Below are positions 1-6,493 of a stretch of 64,000 bases of DNA, piece after piece. The notes under the pieces are model-generated. The model had not been told where the DNA came from, did not search any database, and worked only from the letters and a program-made list of their open reading frames with translations. Both the position numbers and the translations under genes were made by a program. Position 1 is the stretch's first letter. The number at the start of each line of letters is the position of its first letter. The stretch is from Rathayibacter caricis DSM 15933 (lineage in GTDB: Bacteria; Actinomycetota; Actinomycetes; Actinomycetales; Microbacteriaceae). The stretch spans positions 2,356,001-2,420,000 of the forward strand of contig NZ_PZPL01000001.1 of NCBI RefSeq assembly GCF_003044275.1, in the 5' to 3' direction.

Positions 1-218
1 ACGTGGACTCCGTCGAGGTGGTGGTCGAGGACGACGGGCGCGGCTTCAGCGTCGCCGAGGTGCCGCGCGAGCGACTGGGCATCCGGCTCTCGATCCTCGA
101 GCGGGTGCACAACGTGAGCGGAGACGCGCGGGTGGAGTCCCGCCCCGGGGAGGGCACTCGCGTCGTGATCGGCTGGAGTGCCCGGACAGCCGCCGCGCGG
201 TCGGGGACCGGCTCGTGA
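1..218 (+). CDS. C-terminal end of a sensor histidine kinase (5' end outside window)
   Basis: Only the last 71 codons are present; the first full codon begins at base 3 and the gene clearly starts upstream of the window. What remains is the end of a GHKL ATP-binding domain: EDDGRGF is a typical G1 box, LGIRLSILERV resembles the G2/helix segment of NarL-type (HisKA_3) kinases, and RPGEGTRVVIGW matches the last strand of that fold. Kinases of this type phosphorylate LuxR-type response regulators. The stop overlaps the GTG start of the next gene (GTGA), so the two are probably translationally coupled. The domain call is firm; the signal sensed and the partner regulator cannot be seen. Confidence 0.8.
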   Translation, partial: VDSVEVVVEDDGRGFSVAEVPRERLGIRLSILERVHNVSGDARVESRPGEGTRVVIGWSARTAAARSGTGS

Positions 219-1246
219 TCGCGTATCCGCGCCCGCTGCTCTACGCGCTCGGCGCGGGCTTCTCGCTGTACCACGTGGTCCTCGCGTTCTTCTCGTACCG
301 CAACTCCCCGCCCAGCACCTTCGATCTGCTCGCGGTCGCCCTGTACGTGGCGGCGACGGTGGTGGCGCTCTGGCCGTCCGCCACGACGCGCCTGTCGACT
401 CCCGTGGCCGCGTCGATGACGGTGGTGGCCGTCGCCCTGCCCCTCCTCGTGGCACCGGCGCTGGATCCCGCGGCGCCGAACGGCTACTCGACCTGGTACA
501 TCGCCGCCGTGGGCACCCTGATGACCATCGTGTGCTCCCGCAGCCGTCCGGTGTTCGCCTGGACCGGCATGCTCGTCCTCATCGTGCACACGATGATCTG
601 GGCGGGACCGCTCTCGCTCTTCACGCTCGGCGTCATCGGCAACCTGGCCTGGGTCGGCTCAGCGCAGGCGCTCATCATCGAGCTCGGCCGAGCAGGATCC
701 GAGGCGCGGGTGCTCGAGGCGGCGGAGCGCGCCGCGACGTCGTGGCGGGCGGCGGAGGAAGCGCACCTGACGGAGCGCGAGATCCGCCTCGAGCAGACCC
801 GAGCGATCGCCTCCGACATGCTCCGTCGCATCGCGAGCGAGCAGGGGCTGAGCGACGAGGAGCGCATGGAGTGCCGCCTCCTCGAGGCCTCGGTGCGCGA
901 CGAGATCCGCGGGCGACGGCTTCTCGACGACGACGTCAGGCGGCTCGTCCTCGACGCGCGGAGGCGAGGAGTGACCGTGTCGGTCCTCGACGACGGCGGG
1001 CTCGATCACTCGTCCGAACGGGAGAGCAGGCGCGTGCTGCACGAACTCGCCCAGGCGCTCGCGGGGATCCGCCACGGAGTCGACCGCATCGTCGTCCGGA
1101 CGGCGTCGGCTGACTCGCCCTCCGCCGTGACGATCGTCGGGCTGCGGACGGCCGGCGACGGCAGCGCGGTCGCGCTCGGCTCCGACGACTCGGCCGACGA
1201 GGTCGACGCCTGGGTCGAGATCCGCCGCGACGACCAGCGGGTCTGA
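215..1246 (+). CDS. Membrane protein with degenerate histidine-kinase-like C-terminus
   Basis: A 343-residue protein starting at GTG in a GTGA overlap with the kinase gene upstream. Residues 1-150 hold five or six hydrophobic segments, a membrane sensor-like region. Residues 160-235 are highly charged and helical (probable coiled coil or DHp-like helices), followed by a short alpha/beta region with SVLDDGGL. I see no phospho-accepting His in an HE/HD context and no N, G1 or G2 boxes like those in the preceding gene, so it looks like a kinase relative that has lost ATP binding, or a partner subunit of the kinase. Its place behind a true kinase supports a signalling role. The specific function is unknown. 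Confidence 0.7.
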   Translation: MIAYPRPLLYALGAGFSLYHVVLAFFSYRNSPPSTFDLLAVALYVAATVVALWPSATTRLSTPVAASMTVVAVALPLLVAPALDPAAPNGYSTWYIAAVGTLMTIVCSRSRPVFAWTGMLVLIVHTMIWAGPLSLFTLGVIGNLAWVGSAQALIIELGRAGSEARVLEAAERAATSWRAAEEAHLTEREIRLEQTRAIASDMLRRIASEQGLSDEERMECRLLEASVRDEIRGRRLLDDDVRRLVLDARRRGVTVSVLDDGGLDHSSERESRRVLHELAQALAGIRHGVDRIVVRTASADSPSAVTIVGLRTAGDGSAVALGSDDSADEVDAWVEIRRDDQRV

Positions 1247-1353
1247 CCGGGGCGACGGCGGCCATCCCTCCGCGGAGGAGTTCCTCGCGTTCAGGAGCCC
1301 GCTCTGCGGAGTCGAGGAGCGCCCAACGGACGAGTTGCGCGCATCGCAGAAGG

Positions 1354-1407
1354 ACAGCGGGTCGAACGAGTACAGCGGGTCGGACGAACACAACGGGTTA
1401 AAAGAGT
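1354..1407. repeat. 18-bp imperfect tandem repeat, three copies
   Basis: Three adjoining 18-bp units start at 1354, 1372 and 1390. The first two, ACAGCGGGTCGAACGAGT and ACAGCGGGTCGGACGAAC, differ at three positions; the third, ACAACGGGTTAAAAGAGT, is more diverged. A fourth unit from 1408 keeps only the GCGGG core. The period is a multiple of three, but no reading frame through it looks coding. Confidence 0.75.
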
Positions 1408-1408
1408 G

Positions 1409-1451
1409 CGGCGGGCTGTCCGCTCCTCCGAAGAGGGGGCCCAGCCCGCCG
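1409..1451 (+). terminator. Hairpin, probable terminator
   Basis: CGGCGGGCT (1409-1417) pairs perfectly with AGCCCGCCG (1443-1451), and the loop contains an inner CTCCTC/GAGGGG pairing. It lies about 160 bp after the stop at 1246. There is no T-run, as is usual for actinobacterial terminators. It could also be part of a structured RNA with the repeats before it. Confidence 0.5.
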
Positions 1452-1460
1452 TCAAACCCC

Positions 1461-1495
1461 GAGTGAGGGTAACAACCCGAATATTACCCTCACTC
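1461..1495. repeat. Perfect 12-bp inverted repeat
   Basis: GAGTGAGGGTAA (1461-1472) is the exact reverse complement of TTACCCTCACTC (1484-1495), with an 11-nt spacer. A partial copy of the right arm, ATTACCCT, recurs near 1517. It could be a second terminator stem or a dimeric-protein operator; the sequence alone does not decide. Confidence 0.6.
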
Positions 1496-1685
1496 GCCCC
1501 CAAAACACCCGCCTCATTACCCTGGTCGGCGAGTGATTGGCGATGCCCTCTCCGAGGAGTGAACACCTAACACGGATAATCATGCTCAGATCGGAAGGGG
1601 CCTGATAGTCGTCACTTTAGGGGACTAATCGGGGTACAAAATTCATCTTCTCCGCCGCTGCGGGCCCCTGGAGCGCAGAGGGCCG

Positions 1686-1907
1686 TCAGCCGGCGAAGGA
1701 GCGCCACGCGCCCGGTGCCGCGTGCAGGGGCGCCCGGACGGCGTGGGAGCGGTCGTTCCAGCCGCTCATCAGCTCCTGCGACTCCTCGACCTCGTCCGCG
1801 CCCTGAGCCGCGAGGGCGGTGACGACGGCGGTCACCGCGGCGATCTGCCGGGCGTCGAGCCCGGGGGTCGAGATGACGACGGAGGGGGCGGAGTCCTGTT
1901 CGCTCAT
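1686..1907 (-). CDS. accE: Acyl-CoA carboxylase epsilon subunit
   Basis: A 73-residue protein with the layout of actinobacterial acyl-CoA carboxylase epsilon subunits: a helix rich in A/V (DARQIAAVTAVVTAL), a charged linker, then a basic tail ending in PGAWRSF, the family's hallmark. Epsilon subunits stabilise the biotin carboxylase/carboxyltransferase complex that makes malonyl- or methylmalonyl-CoA. The start ATG at 1907 was chosen because a -10 hexamer TACCGT lies exactly 6 nt before it (leaderless pattern) and the upstream extension is low-complexity. Unusually, it is about 4.6 kb from the beta-subunit gene at 6494-8098 rather than next to it, though both are on the minus strand. Confidence 0.75.
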   Translation of the reverse strand: MSEQDSAPSVVISTPGLDARQIAAVTAVVTALAAQGADEVEESQELMSGWNDRSHAVRAPLHAAPGAWRSFAG

Positions 1908-1913
1908 CCCGCG

Positions 1914-1919
1914 ACGGTA
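1914..1919 (-). promoter_or_regulatory. -10 element, leaderless start of accE
   Basis: On the minus strand TACCGT is followed by six bases (CGCGGG) and then the ATG at 1907. That spacing puts transcription start at the start codon. No good -35 is visible. Confidence 0.5.
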
Positions 1920-1981
1920 CCGCATGCTCTGCGGCGGCGTTCGGCGCGAGGTGATTATGCTGACGCCGGACGCCGCCGGAG

Positions 1982-2000
1982 CGACGACCGACCGTCGTCG
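1982..2000 (+). repeat. 7-bp inverted repeat in 5' leader
   Basis: CGACGAC (1982-1988) and GTCGTCG (1994-2000) form a perfect stem with a CGACC loop just ahead of the AGGAG ribosome site of the gene starting at 2019. It could affect translation initiation. A possible -10, TATGCT, lies at 1956-1961. Confidence 0.4.
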
Positions 2001-2018
2001 AACCAGGAGCACCTCCCG

Positions 2019-4559
2019 ATGCCGTCGTGGATCCCCCCGCACGCCGTGTCCGCCGTCCGCGGTCTGCTCGCCGGCGCCCGCCGGTCGCCGGCCGCGGTCG
2101 GGCTGGTGCTCCTCGTGATCGGCGCGAGCGCCGCTGCGGGAACCCTCGCGGGGCCCGCTTCAGCCACGACAGCCGCGTGGTGGGCCGCCGGATCCGGCTC
2201 CCTGCTGGGTGGCCGCCCGTGGACCGCGGTCACCGCGCTCGTGATCGCCGCCGATCCTCTGCAGCTCGTGCTCGAAGCGGTGCTCGCCCTGCTGCTCCTG
2301 GTGATCGCCGAGCGCCGCCTCGGGTCGTGGCGGACGGTGCTCGCCTTCGTGATCACGGGAACGACCGGGATCGTCCTCGGCGTGCTCCTCCAGGTCGTCG
2401 GCGCGGCCGCGGGGGAGTGGTGGGCGAGCGACACGATCGGCGACACCGCGTTCGATCCGCTGACCGGAGCGGTGGGCGCGCTGCTCACGTCCACCGCGTT
2501 CATGGGCGCTCTGTGGCGTCGGCGCCTGCGCGTCACCGTGTTCGCCCTCGTGCTCATGTTCGTGCTCTACGCCGGCGACCCCGCCGACGTCCACCGCCTC
2601 CTCGCCGGAGTCGCGGGACTGGGACTCGGCGCCGTCCTCGCGGGCCCGGTCGCCGGCGTCCGCCCGCACCGGCACGCACCCAGCTCTCACCGGGAGTCGC
2701 GCGGCCTGCTCGCAGCCGTCGTGGCCGTCACCGCCCTCGGCCCGCTCGTCGCCGTCCTGTCCGACTCGGGCTACGGCCCCTTCTCGTTCCTCGGTCGACT
2801 CCTGCAGAGCGCGTTCACCGGTACGGGCGATCTCGAGGACCCCTGCGCGCGGCTGACCCGCCACTGCACCCACCACGTGCAGTTGAGCCTCGTGCAGCCG
2901 GGAGCCATCCTGCTCACGTTCGTGCCCCTGATCCTGCTCCTGGTCGCCGCGCGGGGTCTGCGGTCCGGCCGGCGTCTCGGACTCGTCCTCGCCGTCGGCG
3001 TCAACGGGGCGATCGTCGTCCTCGACGTGCTGTCGCTCCAGCACGCGGCGCGGCATCCGGAGTTCGAGCACCACGCCGAGTACCTGCTCTGGGTCGCGAC
3101 GACGGTCCTCGTCCCGCTGGCCGTCGTCGCGCTCCTGCTCGCCGGACGCCGGCACTTCCGCGTACTCGCGCCGCGTGCCGCGGCCCGCCGCTGGCGGCGC
3201 GCGATCGGTGCCGCCTTCGCGGCCGGTCTGGGCGGCTACCTGGCCGTCGCCTTCGCGGCGCGGACGAGCTTCGAGCCCGCCGTCGACGGGGGAGGGCTCC
3301 TCGTCGGAGGACTCCTGCGGTTCGTGCCCGTCGGCTTCCTCGGGGGCGCCGGTCGGCTCCCGATGCCGCGCGATCCGCTCGCCCGGGTCGTGTCCGACTG
3401 GGTGGGGCCGGCGTTCTGGCTGCTCGTGGTGATCGCCGTGGTGGCCCTGTTGCGCGCCACCGACGCGCAACGGTCCCGCGGCGACGGAGCGGTGTACCGC
3501 GGGATCCTCGCGCGCCACGGCGCCGGCAGTCTCGGCCACCAGGGCACCTGGCAGGGGAACGACCACTGGATCGCTCCGGACGGCGAGGGGGGAGTGGCCT
3601 ACCGGGTCGTCGGGGGGATCGCGATCGCGCTCTCGGATCCGGCGTGCGCCCCCGAGCGTCGCGACGAGGTCGTCGCGGGCTTCCTCCGGCACTGCGACGA
3701 GCGCGGCTGGTCGCCCGTGTTCTACAGCGTCCACGACGAGCTCCTGCCCGTGTTCGACCGCCTCGGCTGGTCACGGGTCTCGGTCGGCGAGGAGACGGTC
3801 ATCGACCTCGCCGGCTTCGAGCTGACCGGCAAGCAGTGGCAGAAGGTGCGCTACCCGCTGAACCGGGGGCTGAAGCTCGGCATCGAGGCGGTGTGGACCA
3901 CCTGGCCGGAGCTGTCGCTCGCGACCGCGAACAGCATCGTCGACCTCTCGGAGCGCTGGGTCGCCGAGAAGGCCCTCCCCGAGATGGGCTTCACCCTGGG
4001 CGGTCTCGACGAGGCCCGCGACCCGGAGGTGTCCCTCCTGCTGGCCGTGGGACCGGACGGCGTGCTGCAGGGCGTGACCAGCTGGCTGCCGGTGCGCCGC
4101 GACGGCCGCATCGTGGGATGGACGCTCGACTTCATGCGCCGCTCCGACGACGCCATGCCCGGGATCATGGAGTTCCTGATCGCCTCCGCGGCCCTGCGCG
4201 CGAAGGAGGACGGTGCCGAGTACGTCTCGCTGTCGGGTGCTCCGCTCGCCACCGCGCCCGTCGCCGAGGGGGAGGCGCCGCCCGAGCCGACCGTGCTCTC
4301 GCGCCTGCTCGACTTCCTCGCGCGGACGCTCGAGCCCGCCTACGGATTCACGTCGCTCTTCCGGTTCAAGGCGAAGTTCCATCCGCGCTACGAGGGGCTC
4401 TGGCTGGCCTACCCCGACGCGATGCGCCTGCCGCAGATCGGCACGGCCCTGGCGCGCGCCTACCTCCCGGACCTCTCGGCCCGCGACGCACTGGCGTTCG
4501 CCCGGACGCTGGGTGCGCGGCCCGAGGAGCACGAGACGCCCGTCCGCAACGCCGGCTGA
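2019..4559 (+). CDS. MprF-like DUF2156 membrane protein with rhomboid-like N-terminus
   Basis: An 846-residue protein; ATG at 2019 follows an AGGAG site. Residues about 20-220 form six membrane segments arranged like a rhomboid fold (GGRPWTAVTAL, IAERRLGSW, DVHRLLAGVAG), but the catalytic GxSx serine position reads LTGAVGA, so it is probably proteolytically dead. More membrane segments follow to about residue 480. The C-terminal third (about 490-830) is a DUF2156/phosphatidylglycerol lysyltransferase-type GNAT domain (GNDHWIAPDGEG, VGEETVIDLAGF, KVRYPLNRG, SLSGAPLA, FRFKAKFHP). Such enzymes move an amino acid from aminoacyl-tRNA to phosphatidylglycerol, lowering surface charge. No lysyl-tRNA synthetase domain is fused, unlike mycobacterial LysX. 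The substrate is not proven. Confidence 0.8.
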   Translation: MPSWIPPHAVSAVRGLLAGARRSPAAVGLVLLVIGASAAAGTLAGPASATTAAWWAAGSGSLLGGRPWTAVTALVIAADPLQLVLEAVLALLLLVIAERRLGSWRTVLAFVITGTTGIVLGVLLQVVGAAAGEWWASDTIGDTAFDPLTGAVGALLTSTAFMGALWRRRLRVTVFALVLMFVLYAGDPADVHRLLAGVAGLGLGAVLAGPVAGVRPHRHAPSSHRESRGLLAAVVAVTALGPLVAVLSDSGYGPFSFLGRLLQSAFTGTGDLEDPCARLTRHCTHHVQLSLVQPGAILLTFVPLILLLVAARGLRSGRRLGLVLAVGVNGAIVVLDVLSLQHAARHPEFEHHAEYLLWVATTVLVPLAVVALLLAGRRHFRVLAPRAAARRWRRAIGAAFAAGLGGYLAVAFAARTSFEPAVDGGGLLVGGLLRFVPVGFLGGAGRLPMPRDPLARVVSDWVGPAFWLLVVIAVVALLRATDAQRSRGDGAVYRGILARHGAGSLGHQGTWQGNDHWIAPDGEGGVAYRVVGGIAIALSDPACAPERRDEVVAGFLRHCDERGWSPVFYSVHDELLPVFDRLGWSRVSVGEETVIDLAGFELTGKQWQKVRYPLNRGLKLGIEAVWTTWPELSLATANSIVDLSERWVAEKALPEMGFTLGGLDEARDPEVSLLLAVGPDGVLQGVTSWLPVRRDGRIVGWTLDFMRRSDDAMPGIMEFLIASAALRAKEDGAEYVSLSGAPLATAPVAEGEAPPEPTVLSRLLDFLARTLEPAYGFTSLFRFKAKFHPRYEGLWLAYPDAMRLPQIGTALARAYLPDLSARDALAFARTLGARPEEHETPVRNAG

Positions 4560-4563
4560 GTCG

Positions 4564-4925
4564 TCAGGCGCCGTCGGCCGCCGACCAGATCTCGAAGTCG
4601 AGGTCGGGGAAGTCGTCGGCGTCCTGCTCACCGACGACGGGCTGCACGAGCGAGCCGACCGGCACGCGTCGGGCGGCCAGGTCGGCGAGAGTCGCGGCGT
4701 CGCCGGGCAGCGATTCGGGGCCTCCCGCCGCGTTCGAGGCGAGCTGGCTGGTCGGCCCGAGAAGCAGCTCCGCCTCGTCCGGTCCTCCGCTCTCGGTCAG
4801 ACCGGGCACGACGACCCCGTGTCGGCCGTCCGGGCGACCGCGAGCCGACGGGCGTAGTCGAGCACGGCGTGAGCGACGGCGTCCCCGACGACGAGCGAGC
4901 CTCCGGCGTAGCGCAGAACCTTCAT
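4564..4925 (-). pseudogene. Frameshifted small conserved protein
   Basis: From ATG at 4925, with a GGAGAGG ribosome site, the frame reads MKVLRYAGGSLVVGD and continues to a TGA near 4797. A second frame takes over at the run of four G near 4816 and carries on through VVVPGLTESGGPDEAELLLG to a stop at 4564, ending in DLDFEIWSAADGA. Joined by one added base, the two halves give one coherent acidic protein of about 120 residues resembling small hypothetical proteins I associate with Microbacteriaceae. The break is either a true mutation, slippage at the G-run, or a sequencing error. Function unknown. Confidence 0.65.
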
Positions 4926-4986
4926 GGTCGTGACCTCTCCCCGTGTGCGATGGGCTCGGCACCGGGGGCCGGGGTGCGCCCTCCCC

Positions 4987-4992
4987 ACTGTA
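4987..4992 (-). promoter_or_regulatory. Candidate -10 for the gene ending at 4564
   Basis: TACAGT on the minus strand, about 60 bp ahead of the ATG at 4925, in an otherwise gene-free gap. No clear -35. Confidence 0.35.
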
Positions 4993-5022
4993 CGGCGGGC
5001 GCGAGCGGGCGCGCAGGCCGAT

Positions 5023-5041
5023 GCGCGGGAGGGGCCCGCGC
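5023..5041 (-). terminator. Hairpin terminator after GAF-ANTAR gene
   Basis: GCGCGGG (5023-5029) and CCCGCGC (5035-5041) are perfect complements with a 5-nt loop, placed directly after the minus-strand stop at 5049. The position fits termination of the two-gene GAF-ANTAR operon. Confidence 0.55.
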
Positions 5042-5048
5042 GGACCGC

Positions 5049-5762
5049 CTAGAGCCGCAGCTCGCCCGCGACGACCCGGCTCGCCACGAGGGTGAGCGCC
5101 GTCGAGTTCGAGCGGGCGTGCCGGCGCAGGATCTGGAACGCCTCGTCGGTCGAGATCTCGCGGGCGTAGGCGACCGCGCCCTTGGCCTGCTCGATGAGCA
5201 CGCGGCTGTTCAGAGCGTGCTGCAGCTGATCGCGCACGGTGTCGCTCTCGAGCAGGGCCCGCTGGTGCAGGATCCCGATGGTCGCGACATCGGCGAACGC
5301 CTGCGCGACGGCGACGTCGTCGGCCGGCAGCGTGCCCGGCTCGGAGCGGAAGAGGTTGAGCGATCCGATGCACTCGCTGCGCAGGCGCATCGGGACGCAG
5401 TGCACCGAGCGGAGTCCGAGTTCGAGAGCGCGGTCCCGGAAGGGCTCCCAGCCCGCGCGCACGTCGCGGATGTCGGGCACCACCACGGCCTCGCCGGTCG
5501 TGAGGCACTCCATGCAGGGCCCGGACTCCTCCCGGAGCTGCAGCAGCCCGATCAGGCGGGAGTCCTCGTCGGTCGACGCGAGCACCTCGGCGACGCCCCC
5601 GGCGTCGCGCAGCACGATGCCCGCCGAGGCGGCCTCGAAGAGCGCGGCGCTGCGGTCCACGAGGGTCTGGAGGAGTTCCACCGTGTCGTAGTCGTCGACG
5701 AGGGTGTCGGAGAGGGTCACGAACGTCTCGATGAGGTCGTGCTCCCGTGAGCGGGCCGCCAT
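5049..5762 (-). CDS. GAF and ANTAR domain regulator (second of pair)
   Basis: A 237-residue cytosolic protein. Residues about 20-165 are a GAF domain (VELLQTLVDRSAALFEA; GPCMECLTTGE; VVVPDIRD; SVHCVPMRLR) and about 170-237 an ANTAR domain with its typical ALNSRVLIEQAKGAVA helix and DEAFQILRRHAR. ANTAR domains bind paired hexaloop RNA hairpins and act as antiterminators; the GAF part presumably senses a small ligand or redox state. ATG at 5762 is taken because the GAF helix starts soon after; an AGGA site lies upstream. It follows a related gene by 10 bp, so they are one transcript. The RNA target is not identifiable here. Confidence 0.85.
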   Translation of the reverse strand: MAARSREHDLIETFVTLSDTLVDDYDTVELLQTLVDRSAALFEAASAGIVLRDAGGVAEVLASTDEDSRLIGLLQLREESGPCMECLTTGEAVVVPDIRDVRAGWEPFRDRALELGLRSVHCVPMRLRSECIGSLNLFRSEPGTLPADDVAVAQAFADVATIGILHQRALLESDTVRDQLQHALNSRVLIEQAKGAVAYAREISTDEAFQILRRHARSNSTALTLVASRVVAGELRL

Positions 5763-5772
5763 GCAGTCGATC

Positions 5773-6420
5773 CTAGATTTCGAGGGGAGGAGGGGGGAAC
5801 CCGGTGCGGCGGTCGACGATCTCCTCGGCGACCTCCGCGACCGGGCGGCCCTGCGCGAACGCATGGGCCCTGAGCAGCAGGAGGGACTCCTCCGCCGAGA
5901 TGCCGTGCCGAGCGAGGATCATCCCCGTCGCCTGGTGGATGATGCGGCGCGAGTGCACGTTGCTGCTCGCGGCGGTCCCGCTGTCCGAGAGGACATGGGC
6001 GACGACGCGCAGTGCCGTGCCGGGCGTGCGCGCGCGGATCCGCTCGATCACCGCGGCGGGCAGCGGACCCGAGGCGGTGCTGTAGAGGTCGACCACGCCC
6101 ACGTCGAGCCCCGCGATGCGCAGAGGGAACGCGTAGACCGCGTCCAGGGGCAGCCGGCCGACCTCGGCCGCGAACAGGGGCCAGCGCTCGGCCGCGTCGC
6201 GCACGTCGTCGACGAGCACCGGAGTGCGGCGCCGCGCGGCGTCCCAGCAGGGCCCCTCGCCGAGGTCGAGCTGGATCTCGTCGAGGCGCGCAGCGACGTC
6301 GTCGCTCGCCGAGACGGTCTCGCCGCCGAACGACGAGCCGATCGTCGAGATGGCCGCGCCGCGCACGGGGAACTCGTCGGCGTACGACGAGGACAGGGTC
6401 GAGAGGGAGTCGGTCGCCAT
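5773..6420 (-). CDS. GAF and ANTAR domain regulator (first of pair)
   Basis: A 215-residue paralogue of the next gene with the same order: GAF (about 35-150; LGEGPCWDAARRRTPVLVDD, AVYAFPLRIAGL) then ANTAR (about 155-205; NVHSRRIIHQATGMILAR, EESLLLLRAHAFAQGR). The ATG at 6420 is preferred over two upstream ATGs because GGAGGGAG lies 6-8 nt ahead of it. Putative RNA-binding antiterminator with a sensory GAF domain. Its conserved QATGMIL segment matches the ANTAR core. Two ANTAR regulators in tandem suggest heterodimerisation or different ligands acting on overlapping targets; that is inference. Confidence 0.83.
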   Translation of the reverse strand: MATDSLSTLSSSYADEFPVRGAAISTIGSSFGGETVSASDDVAARLDEIQLDLGEGPCWDAARRRTPVLVDDVRDAAERWPLFAAEVGRLPLDAVYAFPLRIAGLDVGVVDLYSTASGPLPAAVIERIRARTPGTALRVVAHVLSDSGTAASSNVHSRRIIHQATGMILARHGISAEESLLLLRAHAFAQGRPVAEVAEEIVDRRTGFPPPPLEI

Positions 6421-6466
6421 GCCCGCTCCCTCCGTCATTCCGCAGCGGATGCCGTCGTCGCCGCCC

Positions 6467-6472
6467 ACGCTA
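6467..6472 (-). promoter_or_regulatory. Candidate -10 for the GAF-ANTAR operon
   Basis: Minus-strand TAGCGT about 47 bp before the ATG at 6420. A perfect palindrome GGCGGCCGCC (6481-6490) lies between it and the end of the carboxylase gene. Confidence 0.35.
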
Positions 6473-6493
6473 ACAGGAGGGGCGGCCGCCGGA

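Larger units (their letters stand above)
1247..1685. other. 439-bp gene-free region with repeats and hairpins
   Basis: The only stretch over 300 bp without a convincing gene. From left to right it holds an 18-bp tandem repeat array (1354-1407, degenerate continuation to 1425), a GC hairpin (1409-1451), a perfect 12-bp inverted repeat (1461-1495), and a conspicuously AT-richer segment (about 1560-1650) compared with the GC-rich genes around it. It separates two convergent genes, so at least part should act in termination. No open reading frame here has a ribosome site or recognisable protein. Confidence 0.75.

Noticed and set aside
1354..1425. Possible CRISPR-like array
   Set aside because: Units adjoin each other with no spacers and no cas genes nearby.
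1291..1566. Minus-strand frame across the tandem repeats (TRC-type peptide repeat)
   Set aside because: The periodic peptide only reflects the 18-bp DNA repeat; no ribosome site, and it covers two stem structures.
2027..4933. 968-codon plus-strand frame
   Set aside because: A +2 shadow of the MprF-like gene, Arg/Pro-rich throughout.
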